The notes: generated by a model from the letters alone, not told the origin. 64,000 nt of DNA from Cecembia calidifontis (GCF_004216715.1 NZ_SGXG01000001.1:1178001-1242000); one strand, 5' to 3'; shown: positions 17,448-27,462, numbered from the stretch's first letter. Made by a program: numbers and translations.

Positions 17448-17756
17448 TTAATCCTGAGGAGCCATTTCTTTAATTTTTTTGCTGTTTTTGATTTTCTCAA
17501 TAAACACTTTGGATGGTTTGAAAGCCGGCACATAGTGCTCGTCAATCACGATAGCAGTGTTTTTGGAGATGTTTCTAGCGATTTTCTTAGCTCTCTTTTT
17601 GTTGATGAAGCTGCCAAAACCTCTGACATAAATATTCTCTCCATCCGCCATGGAATCTTTTACCACTTTGAAGAATGCCTCAATGGTTTGAGTTACATCG
17701 TCTTTCTGGATTCCAGTTTTTTCCGAAATCTTGGTGATTACTTCTGCTTTAGTCAC
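17448..17756 (-). CDS. HU/IHF-family DNA-binding protein
   Basis: A 102-aa histone-like protein. It has the N-terminal helical dimer part (KAEVITKISEKTGIQKDDVTQTIEAFFKVV) and the GFGSF signature inside YVRGFGSFINKKRAKKIARN. The DNA-bending arm includes PAFKPSK. It is slightly longer than E. coli HU, with a short charged tail (KNSKKIKEMAPQD). It compacts and bends chromosomal DNA. It leads the TPR / small basic protein / rng group. Confidence 0.93.
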   Translation of the reverse strand: MTKAEVITKISEKTGIQKDDVTQTIEAFFKVVKDSMADGENIYVRGFGSFINKKRAKKIARNISKNTAIVIDEHYVPAFKPSKVFIEKIKNSKKIKEMAPQD

Positions 17757-17823
17757 TGTTTGATGAATTTAAATTATTATCGAATAAGCTTAACGACCTA
17801 TTAACCAACTATTTTTGGGACTG

Positions 17824-17831
17824 CAAATTTA
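17824..17831 (-). promoter_or_regulatory. Candidate -7 box (TAAATTTG) for the HU operon
   Basis: An exact TAnnTTTG match on the minus strand, 68 bases before the HU start codon. The nearest TTTTG for a -33 element has a 23-bp spacer, a little long. The region also separates the divergent mutY gene. Confidence 0.45.
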
Positions 17832-17917
17832 TACGAAGCATTTCAATATAAAAACAAAATGCCCAAAATTAGATTGAAATGTTTAACATTGTCTTAACCT
17901 AACAATTAACGTAGATT

Positions 17918-18991
17918 TTGAGTCCTGAAGTATTTTCCAATATAATATTAGAGTGGTACAGCCTCCACAAAAGGGATTTGCCTTGGAGGAACACCCAAAA
18001 TCCATATATCATTTGGCTTTCAGAAATCATTCTGCAGCAGACTAGGGTAGCTCAGGGAATGCCTTATTTTGAAAAATATGTAGAAAATTATCCAAGCATA
18101 CAGGATTTGGCCTTGGCGCCGGAAGATGAGGTCATGCGTTTATGGCAAGGCTTGGGTTATTACAGCAGGGCAAGAAACCTTCATGCCTGTGCAAAAGATA
18201 TACATTATAAATATGGAGGAAAATTTCCGGGAAATTTCGAGGAGCTGATCAAGTTGAAAGGGGTGGGCAATTATACAGCTGCCGCCATCGCTTCCTTTGC
18301 ATTTGGGGAAGCAGTAGCTGTTGTTGACGGCAATGTTTTCAGGGTACTCAGTAGGGTTTTTGGAATCGCAGAGGATATTGCCAGCGGAAGAGGCAAGAGA
18401 AAATTTGAGGAATTTGCCAACAAAATTATCCCAAGACAAAATCCCGGTGAGTACAATCAGGCCATCATGGAATTTGGAGCCCTGCAATGTGTTCCCAAAA
18501 ATCCTGATTGTAGCTCCTGCCCCTTAAAGCAATCCTGTTATGCCTTGAATAGAGGTATGGTGGATTTGTTACCGGTTAAAAGCAAGAAACTGAAAGTAAA
18601 AGAGCGTTACTTTCAATATGCCCATATCTTATGTGGACATATGACGGTGGTGAGGCAGCGGGGAGAAGGGGATATTTGGCAGGGACTTTTTGATTTTCCC
18701 CTGCAGGAGTTCAAACAGAGCAATGAATTTGAAAGGGAGAATCATCATTTTTTTGAAGCCTTGAATTATATTGAGACAATTGATGTCGTGAAAGATGAGC
18801 ATGTCTACAAACATATACTGACACATCAGAGAATTTTTGCCAACTTTGTAAAGTTCGAAGTAAAGGAATCGGCCAGGCCTCAATTGGAGATTTGGGCATC
18901 AAACAGGGGATATCAATTGGTGGATGCGGAGAAATTAGAAGCATTGGCCAAACCCCGGTTGATTTTGAAATATTTGAACGAAGAAAAATAA
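17918..18991 (+). CDS. mutY: A/G-specific adenine glycosylase MutY
   Basis: A 357-aa base-excision repair enzyme that removes adenine paired with 8-oxoguanine. The start is TTG: the codon two upstream is a stop (TAG), no ATG precedes the conserved opening, and FSNIILEWYSLHKRDLPWRN begins at once. Catalytic Glu lies in IIWLSEIILQQTRV. The helix-hairpin-helix LKGVGNYTAAAIASFAFG is followed by catalytic Asp in VVDGNV. The iron-sulfur loop has Cys-x6-Cys-x2-Cys-x5-Cys (QCVPKNPDCSSCPLKQSC). The C-terminal NUDIX-like domain reads 8-oxoG. It is first in mutY-ssb-gldE. Confidence 0.95.
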   Translation: MSPEVFSNIILEWYSLHKRDLPWRNTQNPYIIWLSEIILQQTRVAQGMPYFEKYVENYPSIQDLALAPEDEVMRLWQGLGYYSRARNLHACAKDIHYKYGGKFPGNFEELIKLKGVGNYTAAAIASFAFGEAVAVVDGNVFRVLSRVFGIAEDIASGRGKRKFEEFANKIIPRQNPGEYNQAIMEFGALQCVPKNPDCSSCPLKQSCYALNRGMVDLLPVKSKKLKVKERYFQYAHILCGHMTVVRQRGEGDIWQGLFDFPLQEFKQSNEFERENHHFFEALNYIETIDVVKDEHVYKHILTHQRIFANFVKFEVKESARPQLEIWASNRGYQLVDAEKLEALAKPRLILKYLNEEK

Positions 18992-19042
18992 TCCTTAAAT
19001 TTAATCGTAAACTTTTTGTCAAACATTTAAACATTACAAATT

Positions 19043-19489
19043 ATGGCCGGAATAAACAAGGTAATCTTAGTGGGTAATTTGGGTGCAGACCCTGAGGTAA
19101 AGCATTTGGAAGGCGATAAAGTGGTCGCTAATTTGAGATTGGCTACTACCGAGGCTTACAAAGACAAGAATGGCAATAGGGTAGAAAATACCGAATGGCA
19201 CGACTTGGAGCTATGGGATGGGCAGGCGAGAATTGCCGAACAATACCTCAAAAAAGGCATGCAAATTTATGTAGAAGGAAAGATCAAGTCGGATACCTGG
19301 CAAGACGATCAAGGAAACAATAGGAAAAGGGTAAAAATCAGGGTAAATAATTTTACCATGTTGGGCGGAAGACCTGAGGGCGGCAGTACTCCTTCGCAAG
19401 GGAATTCAGCTTACAATAGCAATACCCCAAAACCAACACAAGTCCCTGTGATGGACAGTCCCGGAGAGGAGGATGATTTACCCTTCTGA
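19043..19489 (+). CDS. ssb: Single-stranded DNA-binding protein
   Basis: A 148-aa SSB. The OB fold spans about residues 1-108 (MAGINKVILVGNLGADPEVK ... ENTEWHDLELWDGQARIAEQYL). A short Gly/Ser/Asn/Pro linker and the acidic tip EEDDLPF follow; that tip recruits repair and replication partners. It coats single-stranded DNA as a tetramer. It lies between mutY and gldE, the usual Bacteroidota order. Confidence 0.96.
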   Translation: MAGINKVILVGNLGADPEVKHLEGDKVVANLRLATTEAYKDKNGNRVENTEWHDLELWDGQARIAEQYLKKGMQIYVEGKIKSDTWQDDQGNNRKRVKIRVNNFTMLGGRPEGGSTPSQGNSAYNSNTPKPTQVPVMDSPGEEDDLPF

Positions 19490-19497
19490 TGATAAAT

Positions 19498-19530
19498 TTT
19501 GATATTGTACTCAGGAATTGATTAATTTTG
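19498..19530 (+). promoter_or_regulatory. Candidate promoter for gldE
   Basis: TTTG at 19498-19501, a 21-bp spacer, and the exact -7 box TAATTTTG at 19523-19530. It lies between the ssb stop and the gldE start, so gldE could be expressed separately from mutY-ssb. Confidence 0.45.
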
Positions 19531-19552
19531 CAATCATCATCTCTAGAAATTG

Positions 19553-20902
19553 ATGGACGATCCATACCCGAGTCTTATGATGCTGGCTGAAATCAATCAG
19601 GTTTCGGCTGGCTATATATTGGTAAATTTATTGATTTTTGTTTTCCTGTTACTTGCCTCCGGATTAGTCTCAGGTTCTGAAGTTGCCTTTTTTTCTTTAA
19701 ACGCTGAAGACCTCTCTCAAATGGATGACCGAGGTGACAAGCGGGCAGCAAAAGCGATTCAATTGGTAGAATCTCCCAAGAATCTTTTGAGTACTGTTCT
19801 GATACTCAATAACCTCATCAATATAGCCATAGTCACTTTGACCACCTTTTTTACCTGGAGCATTTTTGGATCTGATGCTACCGGAATTTTGATCATTCTT
19901 GTTCAGACCATAGGCGTGACCTTTGCCATCGTCTTTTTTGGCGAAATTGTTCCCAAGGTGTATGCAACAAAGGCAAAAGTGGAGTTTTCCCTTTTGATGG
20001 CTCCTTTGATTTATTTCTTTTCTGCACTTTTAAAACCGCTTTCCTTTTTTTTGATGTCAATAAGCAATGTCATTGAAAAGCGGATTGAAAAAAAAGGTTA
20101 TTCCCTTTCTGTGGACGAACTTCATCAGGCTTTGGAAATTACCACGGAAGATACCACAGAAGAAGAAAAGGATATTTTAAAGGGGATCGTGAATTTTGGA
20201 ACGCTCACAGTCAGGCAGGTGATGCAGTCCAGGATGGACATTACTGCTGTGGAGTACGAAACGGACTTTCACGAGTTGATGGACAAAATCAATAAAAGTG
20301 GATATTCGAGAATTCCTGTTTACAAAGAGACCATTGACCACATTGAAGGGATTTTATATATCAAAGACCTCCTGCCATTTATCGATCAGGATGAGAACTT
20401 TGAATGGCAGAACCTGATCAGAAAAGGGTTTTTCGTACCGGAATATAAAAAGATAGATACTTTGCTAAAGGATTTTCAGAAAAGGCGTGTGCACATGGCC
20501 ATTGTGGTGGATGAGTACGGAGGGACTTCGGGTCTGGTAACCCTTGAAGACCTCATTGAAGAAATCATAGGGGAGATCAATGATGAATTTGACGATGCAG
20601 ATGATTACTTTTTCAAAGAAATAGATTCCCGGACTTTTGTTTTTGAAGGCAAAGTTTCTCTGAATGATTTTTGTAAGAGGCTGGATGTTGATCCACAGAT
20701 TTTTGATGAAGTAAAGGGAGAAAGTGAATCTTTGGGAGGATTACTTTTGGAAATCAACTCAAATTTACCCAAGAACGGATCGAAAATTAGGTATCAGGAC
20801 TTTGAATTTACCATTCTGGCGGTTGATACCCGACGGATCAAAAAAGTTAAGGTCCATATCCTTTCTGATAAAGATGAAACCCCTGGTCACAACGAGGATT
20901 AG
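19553..20902 (+). CDS. gldE: Gliding motility-associated protein GldE (CNNM/CorC family)
   Basis: About 449 aa. The N-terminal DUF21/CNNM membrane domain has about four helices (NLLIFVFLLLASGLVSGSEVAFFSL; TVLILNNLINIAIVTLTTFF). Two CBS domains follow (VRQVMQSRMDITAVEYETDF; VHMAIVVDEYGGTSGLVTLEDLIEEIIGEI), then a CorC/HlyC C-terminal domain. GldE is an inner-membrane protein needed for gliding, with overlapping function with GldD in Flavobacterium. The ATG at 19553 follows a TTG codon in frame. Its usual neighbour gldD is not next to it. Confidence 0.9.
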   Translation: MDDPYPSLMMLAEINQVSAGYILVNLLIFVFLLLASGLVSGSEVAFFSLNAEDLSQMDDRGDKRAAKAIQLVESPKNLLSTVLILNNLINIAIVTLTTFFTWSIFGSDATGILIILVQTIGVTFAIVFFGEIVPKVYATKAKVEFSLLMAPLIYFFSALLKPLSFFLMSISNVIEKRIEKKGYSLSVDELHQALEITTEDTTEEEKDILKGIVNFGTLTVRQVMQSRMDITAVEYETDFHELMDKINKSGYSRIPVYKETIDHIEGILYIKDLLPFIDQDENFEWQNLIRKGFFVPEYKKIDTLLKDFQKRRVHMAIVVDEYGGTSGLVTLEDLIEEIIGEINDEFDDADDYFFKEIDSRTFVFEGKVSLNDFCKRLDVDPQIFDEVKGESESLGGLLLEINSNLPKNGSKIRYQDFEFTILAVDTRRIKKVKVHILSDKDETPGHNED

Positions 20903-21306
20903 GTAGAATCCCAACAAAATAATGTTTTGAAAAAACCTTTAAATGCAAAATGAAGGTTTTTTTCTATTTTCAAGACCATCTTGATTTTTTCGAAAAAAAT
21001 TTGTCAACCATTTAAAAAAATTCGACAAAGCTGAAATTTTTTTTCACAAACCTAAAAACCAAAATCCTGCATGCTTTTTTATAAATGAGGTAAAAAAAAC
21101 AACAACGTTTTTTACTTTTTGCGCGGATTTCTGAAAATCTTCCCAAAATTTAAATCAATACTTTATTTTTCTAAAAATCAAATAAGGATCGTTTTCTATG
21201 TAAACTATTCACTTAAACGCCTTGTTTGTTGCTTCAATTTTAAAAAAAGGAAATTTTTTTGTAATTTTTGCAACCAAAATTGATAAACCTATTAAACATA
21301 CTTATA
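20903..21306. other. AT-rich intergenic region upstream of gltB
   Basis: About 400 bases, strongly AT-rich with many A and T runs. The gldE terminator lies at its left end. Near gltB there is TAATTTTTG (21262-21270), one base longer than a -7 consensus. No gene and no recognised riboswitch is seen. Confidence 0.5.
20930..20963 (+). terminator. Intrinsic terminator after gldE
   Basis: AAAAAACCTT (20930-20939) pairs with AAGGTTTTTT (20953-20962) and ends in a T-run. Confidence 0.75.
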
Positions 21307-24300
21307 ATGAATCAAGGACTTTATCGTGATGCTTTTGAACACGATTCTTGTGGGATTGGAGCGGTAGTAAATGTCAAAGGGGTAAAGAGTCATGAGACCA
21401 TCAGCGATGCTTTGAACATGCTCAGCAACATGGAGCATAGGGGTGGACGTGGCGCTGATCCCAAGACTGGGGACGGGGCAGGTATACTCATTCAAATTCC
21501 CCATTTATTCCTTAAAGAAGTCACCCACCGGGCAGGATTTGAATTGCCTGAGGAGGGAAGCTATGGAGTAGGCATGACCTTCTTCCCAAGAAACAAACAA
21601 CTCTATAAGAAATCTAAAGCCCAGCTTAATGATATCATTGAAAAGCTTGGCTTCAGGCTATTGGGCTATAGGAATGTGCCAGTGGATGAGACAGTTCCCG
21701 GTTCAGGTGCGCTGGAAGTAATGCCCAATATTGAAATGGTTTTTGTCAGCCATATGGATGGACTTACCGGTATCGATCTGGAAAGGAAGCTTTATGTTTT
21801 GCGCAATTACGCATCAAAAACCATCAACAGTACCATACCCGGTGTCAATTCGGCGTTTTATTTTGCCAGTTTCTCTGCATTTACACTTATATATAAAGGA
21901 CAGTTAAGGACTGATCAGGTACTTCCTTTTTACAAAGATCTCCAAAACAACAGGATTACCTCTGGACTAGCCATTGTGCATTCCAGGTTTTCGACCAACA
22001 CATTCCCAAACTGGAGGCTTGCACAGCCATTCCGATATTTGGCACACAATGGTGAAATCAATACCATCAGAGGCAACCTGAACAAGATGAAATCCAAGCA
22101 GACCCTGATGCGGTCTATACACTTTACCGATCAGGAGCTGGCTATGGTTATGCCCGTAACCAATAAGCACAATTCAGACTCTGCTAATTTGGATGCCTTG
22201 GTGGAGCTTTTGACATTGAGCGGAAGGACTTTGCCTCATGTCATGATGATGTTGGTACCTGAAGCATGGCAGGATAACCACATGATGGACAAAGACCGCA
22301 AAGCCTTTTATAAATTCCATGCGGCTCTGATGGAACCATGGGATGGACCTGCAGCACTGATATTTACTGATGGCAAATCTATTGGTGCCACTTTGGACAG
22401 GAATGGCCTTCGTCCTTTGCGTTACTTTATCACCAATGATGACCGTCTAATTCTTTCTTCAGAAGCTGGAGCTTTGCCCATCCGGGAAGCTACCATATTG
22501 GAAAAAGGTCGGATAAGTCCTGGAAGGATGTTATTGGCGGATCTTGAAAAAGGTAAGATTTCCTTTGATGATGAGATTAAATCGGAAGTTTGTGACAATA
22601 AACCTTATGATAAGTGGGTAAGGGAAGAAAGGTTGAAGCTGCGGTTGATGCCTGATCCTGAAAAACTGGAATACCCTTATTCTACCGAAGAGATCAAAAA
22701 AAGGCAGACCATTTTTGGATACACCTCAGAGGAAATCAAGGTGATCCTGGCGCCTATGGGTGAAAGTGGCTATGAAGCGGTAGGCTCCATGGGAGCAGAC
22801 ACTCCTTTGGCTGTTCTTTCCAAGCAAAGCCAACATATCTCCAATTATTTTAAGCAGCTGTTCGCTCAGGTAAGTAATCCGCCGATTGACCCCATCAGGG
22901 AGAGATTGGTGATGTCCTTGTTTACCAGAATAGGAGAAAGCCATAATATTTTGGCGGAGAGCCCCAGACATACCCGACAGATCCATATTTCACAGCCTGT
23001 GCTGCTGAATGAGGATTTGGAAAAAATCAAGCACTTGGAGGATCAAGGATACCGGACCGTTACCTTATTTGCACATTTTGAGGCTAACCACAAATCCGGT
23101 AGTTTATTGGAGGCTTTAAACCAATTATGCAGGGATGCAGAGGGGGCAATTTATGCCGGAAAGAATATCATTATCATATCTGACCGTAACAGCGATGAAA
23201 GCAAGGCGCCGATTCCTTCACTTTTGGCCATAGGAGCAGTTCATCACCATTTGGTCAAGAAGAAAATCCGTACCAGGGCAGGTCTGGTAGTTGAAGCTGG
23301 AGATATCCGGGAGGTTCACCATTTTGCCACAGTAATCGGCTACGGGGCTTCTGCGATCAATCCATACCTCGCATTGGAGTCCTTATTGCATCTGAATGAA
23401 GAAGGGGCTTTTGGAAAAGAAATCAACCAAAAACAGCTTTTCCAGAATTACCAAAACGCCATCGGCAAGGGATTGCTCAAAGTGCTTTCCAAAATGGGCA
23501 TCAGTACCCTACAGTCTTACCAGGGGGCACAGATTTTTGAAGCCATAGGATTGGGCCCTGAGGTGATTGACCGATGTTTTAAAGGCACCATCAGTAGGAT
23601 TTCAGGGATTTCATTTGATGAACTGGCAGAGGAGGTTTTGATCCGTCATAGGGCCGCTTATCATACCGATAGTCCTATCCTGGAGACAGGAGGGGTTTAC
23701 CAATGGAAGAGAAGGGGGGAAAAACACCTTTTTAACCCTGAAACCATCCACCTGCTCCAGAAATCAACCAGGCTCAACGACTATCAATTATATAAGAAGT
23801 TTGCGCAAAAGATCAATGATCAGAGCAGGGATGCCCTTACGCTTCGAGGTCTGTTTGAATTCAAGAAGAGGATATCCATACCCCTCGAAGAAGTGGAACC
23901 GGTAGAGTCTATTCTCAAGCGTTTTGCAACAGGTGCGATGTCCTTTGGATCCATCTCCCATGAAGCCCATACTACCTTGGCGATAGCCATGAACAGGATC
24001 GGTGCAAAAAGCAACAGTGGAGAAGGGGGCGAGGATGAAATACGGTTTGAGAGAAAGCCTAATGGAGATTGGGAAAGATCCGCTATCAAACAGGTAGCTT
24101 CCGGTCGTTTTGGGGTAACCAGTAATTACCTTACCAATGCCGAAGAACTCCAGATAAAAATGGCCCAAGGGGCCAAGCCAGGAGAAGGAGGCCAGCTTCC
24201 CGGTCACAAAGTGGACGATTGGATAGGAAGAGTAAGGCATTCCACCCCTGGGGTGGGTTTGATCTCCCCTCCCCCACATCACGATATTTATTCTATCGAA

Positions 24301-25800
24301 GACCTTGCCCAATTGATATTTGACCTTAAAAATGCCAACAGGAAAGCAAGGATCAATGTCAAGCTGGTATCCCAGGCGGGAGTAGGCACTGTGGCTGCAG
24401 GGGTGGCCAAAGCCATGTCCGATGTTATCCTCATTTCCGGGGCAGACGGAGGGACGGGGGCTTCTCCGTTGAGTTCGATCCGACATGCGGGTCTGCCATG
24501 GGAACTGGGGCTTTCAGAAGCCCATCAGACTTTGGTCAAAAATAATTTGAGGAGTAGGGTAGTACTACAGACCGATGGACAGCTGAGAACCGGAAGGGAC
24601 ATTGCAATAGCTACCCTTTTGGGAGCAGAAGAATGGGGAATTTCAACAGGGGCCCTCGTGGTGGAAGGTTGTATCATGATGAGAAAATGCCACCTGAACA
24701 CCTGTCCAGTAGGTATTGCCACCCAAAATCCCGAATTGAGAAAGTTGTTTACCGGAGATCCAGACCATGTTGTCAACTATTTCATGTTCCTGGCACAGGA
24801 CCTTAGGGAAATCATGGCTTCCTTGGGATTTGCGACCATTGACGAAATGGTTGGACAGAGTGATGTACTCAAGGCTTCAGGTCATTTGGACCATTGGAAA
24901 TGGGATAAGGTAGATCTTTCCCCCATATTCCACAAAGTGGAAGTTCCTGACCATGTTGGTATTTACAAACAAATTGATCAGGAGTTTGACCTAAAAAATG
25001 TACTGGACCGCAAATTGATTCATGCGGCCATTCCTGCTTTGGAACAGGCCAATCCGGTAAAAGGAGAATTCAAAATTAATAATACTGATAGGTCTGTAGG
25101 GGCAATGCTCTCCAATGAAATTTCCAAGATCTATGGAAGCCCTGGTCTTCCTGAAGATACTATCCATTTCAAATTCTCTGGTTCCGCAGGTCAGACTTTT
25201 GGAGGATTCCTGACCAAGGGAGTGACCTTTGAGTTGGAGGGAGAATCCAATGACTATTTCGGAAAGGGACTGTCAGGCGGTAAGTTGATCATTTACCCTA
25301 GCCGCAATGCCCAATTTGTGGCCCACGAAAACATCATCATTGGTAATGTGGCCTTCTACGGGGCTACTTCCGGGTCTGCCTATATCAATGGCAAAGGAGG
25401 AGAGCGTTTCTGTGTTAGGAACTCCGGATTAAAGGCCGTAGTAGAGGGTATAGGTGACCATGGCTGCGAATACATGACCGGTGGTCTTGTGATCAACCTG
25501 GGCGAGATTGGAAGAAATTTTGCGGCAGGTATGAGTGGGGGTATCGCTTACATCCTTAAGGATTATATCCATTTGATCAATCAGGAAATGGTGGATCTTG
25601 ATCCTCTGAATGAAGATGATTTTGTCAGCATTAAGGAAGAACTCGTAAATCATGTTGCCTTAACCAACAGTGCCTTGGCATCAGCATATTTGGAGAACTG
25701 GGATGAGTACCGCAACAGATTCATCAAGGTGATTCCTAGAGATTACAAAGAAGTATTGAGAAAAAGAGCCGTAGAACAGTCTAAAACATTGATATCATAA
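21307..25800 (+). CDS. gltB: Glutamate synthase large subunit (NADPH-GOGAT alpha)
   Basis: A 1497-aa protein. The ATG at 21307 gives MNQGLYRDAFEHDSCGIG; Cys15 is the class II amidotransferase nucleophile, so the propeptide would be only 14 residues. The order is glutaminase domain (to about 430), central domain, and FMN-binding synthase domain (FATGAMSFGSISHEAH; SGADGGTGASPLSSIRHAG). The 3Fe-4S cysteines lie in CIMMRKCHLNTCPVG. The C-terminal domain is a GXGXG beta-helix. It makes two glutamates from glutamine and 2-oxoglutarate. gltD follows after one base. Confidence 0.97.
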   Translation: MNQGLYRDAFEHDSCGIGAVVNVKGVKSHETISDALNMLSNMEHRGGRGADPKTGDGAGILIQIPHLFLKEVTHRAGFELPEEGSYGVGMTFFPRNKQLYKKSKAQLNDIIEKLGFRLLGYRNVPVDETVPGSGALEVMPNIEMVFVSHMDGLTGIDLERKLYVLRNYASKTINSTIPGVNSAFYFASFSAFTLIYKGQLRTDQVLPFYKDLQNNRITSGLAIVHSRFSTNTFPNWRLAQPFRYLAHNGEINTIRGNLNKMKSKQTLMRSIHFTDQELAMVMPVTNKHNSDSANLDALVELLTLSGRTLPHVMMMLVPEAWQDNHMMDKDRKAFYKFHAALMEPWDGPAALIFTDGKSIGATLDRNGLRPLRYFITNDDRLILSSEAGALPIREATILEKGRISPGRMLLADLEKGKISFDDEIKSEVCDNKPYDKWVREERLKLRLMPDPEKLEYPYSTEEIKKRQTIFGYTSEEIKVILAPMGESGYEAVGSMGADTPLAVLSKQSQHISNYFKQLFAQVSNPPIDPIRERLVMSLFTRIGESHNILAESPRHTRQIHISQPVLLNEDLEKIKHLEDQGYRTVTLFAHFEANHKSGSLLEALNQLCRDAEGAIYAGKNIIIISDRNSDESKAPIPSLLAIGAVHHHLVKKKIRTRAGLVVEAGDIREVHHFATVIGYGASAINPYLALESLLHLNEEGAFGKEINQKQLFQNYQNAIGKGLLKVLSKMGISTLQSYQGAQIFEAIGLGPEVIDRCFKGTISRISGISFDELAEEVLIRHRAAYHTDSPILETGGVYQWKRRGEKHLFNPETIHLLQKSTRLNDYQLYKKFAQKINDQSRDALTLRGLFEFKKRISIPLEEVEPVESILKRFATGAMSFGSISHEAHTTLAIAMNRIGAKSNSGEGGEDEIRFERKPNGDWERSAIKQVASGRFGVTSNYLTNAEELQIKMAQGAKPGEGGQLPGHKVDDWIGRVRHSTPGVGLISPPPHHDIYSIEDLAQLIFDLKNANRKARINVKLVSQAGVGTVAAGVAKAMSDVILISGADGGTGASPLSSIRHAGLPWELGLSEAHQTLVKNNLRSRVVLQTDGQLRTGRDIAIATLLGAEEWGISTGALVVEGCIMMRKCHLNTCPVGIATQNPELRKLFTGDPDHVVNYFMFLAQDLREIMASLGFATIDEMVGQSDVLKASGHLDHWKWDKVDLSPIFHKVEVPDHVGIYKQIDQEFDLKNVLDRKLIHAAIPALEQANPVKGEFKINNTDRSVGAMLSNEISKIYGSPGLPEDTIHFKFSGSAGQTFGGFLTKGVTFELEGESNDYFGKGLSGGKLIIYPSRNAQFVAHENIIIGNVAFYGATSGSAYINGKGGERFCVRNSGLKAVVEGIGDHGCEYMTGGLVINLGEIGRNFAAGMSGGIAYILKDYIHLINQEMVDLDPLNEDDFVSIKEELVNHVALTNSALASAYLENWDEYRNRFIKVIPRDYKEVLRKRAVEQSKTLIS

Positions 25801-25801
25801 A

Positions 25802-27277
25802 ATGGGAGCGAAAGAAGGGTTTTTACAATTCAAAAGGGAGTTGCCTGAATCCCGCAATCCTGAAGACAGGATTCATGATTACAAAGAAATATACAAGCCT
25901 TTTGATGCCAAAAAGCTGAACCAACAGGCTGCGCGCTGCATGGATTGTGGCGTGCCTTTCTGTCATCAGGGATGTCCGCTGGGCAATATCATTCCGGAGT
26001 TTAACGATGCAGTATACAGGAATGACTGGGAAGAGGCGTTTTACATCCTTAGAAGCACTAACAACTTTCCTGAATTTACCGGAAGGATTTGCCCAGCTCC
26101 CTGTGAGGCGTCCTGTGTCTTGGGTATCAACAAAGACCCTGTGGCCATTGAACTCATTGAAAAAAGCATAGCTGAAAAGGCTTATGAATTGGGTTTCGTG
26201 GTTCCCAAGATTCCCAAGCAGCGAACCGGAAAATCTGTGGCAGTAATCGGTTCGGGTCCTGCAGGACTGGCGGCAGCAGATCAGCTCAATCAAGCGGGCC
26301 ATGAGGTGACTGTTTTTGAAAAAGACCAAAAAATCGGAGGGCTGCTGCGTTATGGGATTCCTGATTTCAAAATGGAAAAGTGGGTTATTGATAGAAGGAT
26401 TGAAGTGATGGAACAGGAGGGAGTGATTTTCACCACCGGAACGGAAGTGGGATTCAATATCAAGGCAGAAAATATTCTCCGCAATTTTGATGCAGTGGTC
26501 CTGGCAACAGGAGCCCAGCAGCCAAGGGAACTGAAAATCAAAGGGGCAGACCTAAAAGGTGTGCATTTTGCTATGGAGTTTCTTGGCAAGCAAAATCAGG
26601 TAATTGGGGGGGAAATAAAAGAGAATCCGATTTCAGCGAAGGGCAAGCATGTGGTAGTCATTGGTGGAGGGGATACCGGATCAGACTGTATCGGAACATC
26701 TAACCGGCATGGAGCTAAGAGTATTGTACAATTGGAATTGCTGCCAAAACCACCCAAGCAAAGAACCACCCTTAATCCTTGGCCGGAGTGGCCAATGACC
26801 CTGAAGACTTCCAGTTCCCATGAAGAAGGTGCCGAAAGGGTCTTCTCTGTGCTGACCAAGGAGTTTGTGGGCAATAAAAAAGGAGAAGTTACCGGATTGG
26901 TTTTGGTGGATCTGGAATGGAAAGAAGAAAATGGAAGGATGCAATTTGTTGAAGTTAAGGGTTCGGAAAGAACTTTGCCATGCGATCTTGCATTTATCGC
27001 TATAGGTTACACAGGGCCGGCCCAAAACGGTCTTTTGGAAGCATTTGGAGTCCAAAAAATGGAAAACACCCTTCCCAAATCCAAAGATTATCAAAGCACC
27101 AATAAGAAGGTTTTTCTTGCTGGTGATATGAGAAGGGGGCAGTCATTGGTAGTTTGGGCGATTTCTGAAGGAAGGGAAGCTGCCGTCAAGGTGGATGAAT
27201 TTCTGATGGGTGAATCCAATCTTCCGAGAAAAGATGAAGGTTTTTATGAAATAGAAGAGGATACCCTTCAGGATTAA
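25802..27277 (+). CDS. gltD: Glutamate synthase small subunit (GOGAT beta)
   Basis: A 491-aa flavoprotein that feeds NAD(P)H electrons to GltB. The N-terminal 4Fe-4S cysteines are in RCMDCGVPFCHQGCPLGN (about 43-60) and RICPAPCEASCVLG (about 95-108). The FAD site has GSGPAG near residue 150, and the NADPH site VVIGGGDTGSDC near 285-296. The C-terminal FLAGDMRRGQSLVVWAISEGR completes the FAD site. It begins one base after the gltB stop, so translation is probably coupled. Confidence 0.97.
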   Translation: MGAKEGFLQFKRELPESRNPEDRIHDYKEIYKPFDAKKLNQQAARCMDCGVPFCHQGCPLGNIIPEFNDAVYRNDWEEAFYILRSTNNFPEFTGRICPAPCEASCVLGINKDPVAIELIEKSIAEKAYELGFVVPKIPKQRTGKSVAVIGSGPAGLAAADQLNQAGHEVTVFEKDQKIGGLLRYGIPDFKMEKWVIDRRIEVMEQEGVIFTTGTEVGFNIKAENILRNFDAVVLATGAQQPRELKIKGADLKGVHFAMEFLGKQNQVIGGEIKENPISAKGKHVVVIGGGDTGSDCIGTSNRHGAKSIVQLELLPKPPKQRTTLNPWPEWPMTLKTSSSHEEGAERVFSVLTKEFVGNKKGEVTGLVLVDLEWKEENGRMQFVEVKGSERTLPCDLAFIAIGYTGPAQNGLLEAFGVQKMENTLPKSKDYQSTNKKVFLAGDMRRGQSLVVWAISEGREAAVKVDEFLMGESNLPRKDEGFYEIEEDTLQD

Positions 27278-27367
27278 GATTGAAAGCAATAAGCCTAAGA
27301 TAAAAGAGTAAGCGTGATAGTAAGTTTAGTGATGGGCTGTTTGTTGTAAACAGCCAGTACTTTTAAA

Positions 27368-27395
27368 GGAGCAGGTCAATGGCCTGTTCCTTTTT
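27368..27395 (+). terminator. Intrinsic terminator of gltBD
   Basis: GGAGCAGG (27368-27375) pairs with CCTGTTCC (27383-27390), followed by five T residues. Confidence 0.75.
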
Positions 27396-27403
27396 GCATA
27401 AGA

Positions 27404-27432
27404 AAAAATCCCGGCCATCAGCCGGGATTTTT
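27404..27432. terminator. Bidirectional intrinsic terminator
   Basis: AAAAATCCCGGC (27404-27415) pairs perfectly with GCCGGGATTTTT (27421-27432). It separates gltD from the convergent gene at 27463. Confidence 0.9.
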
Positions 27433-27462
27433 GAGTAAATCAACCAACCTAATCTATGAAAA

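Noticed and set aside
21000..21306. Riboswitch upstream of gltB
   Set aside because: The leader is AT-rich with A and T runs, but I find no conserved aptamer pattern.
23788..24486. 232-codon open frame on the minus strand
   Set aside because: It lies wholly opposite gltB, has no recognisable domain, and reflects codon bias of the FMN-domain coding strand.
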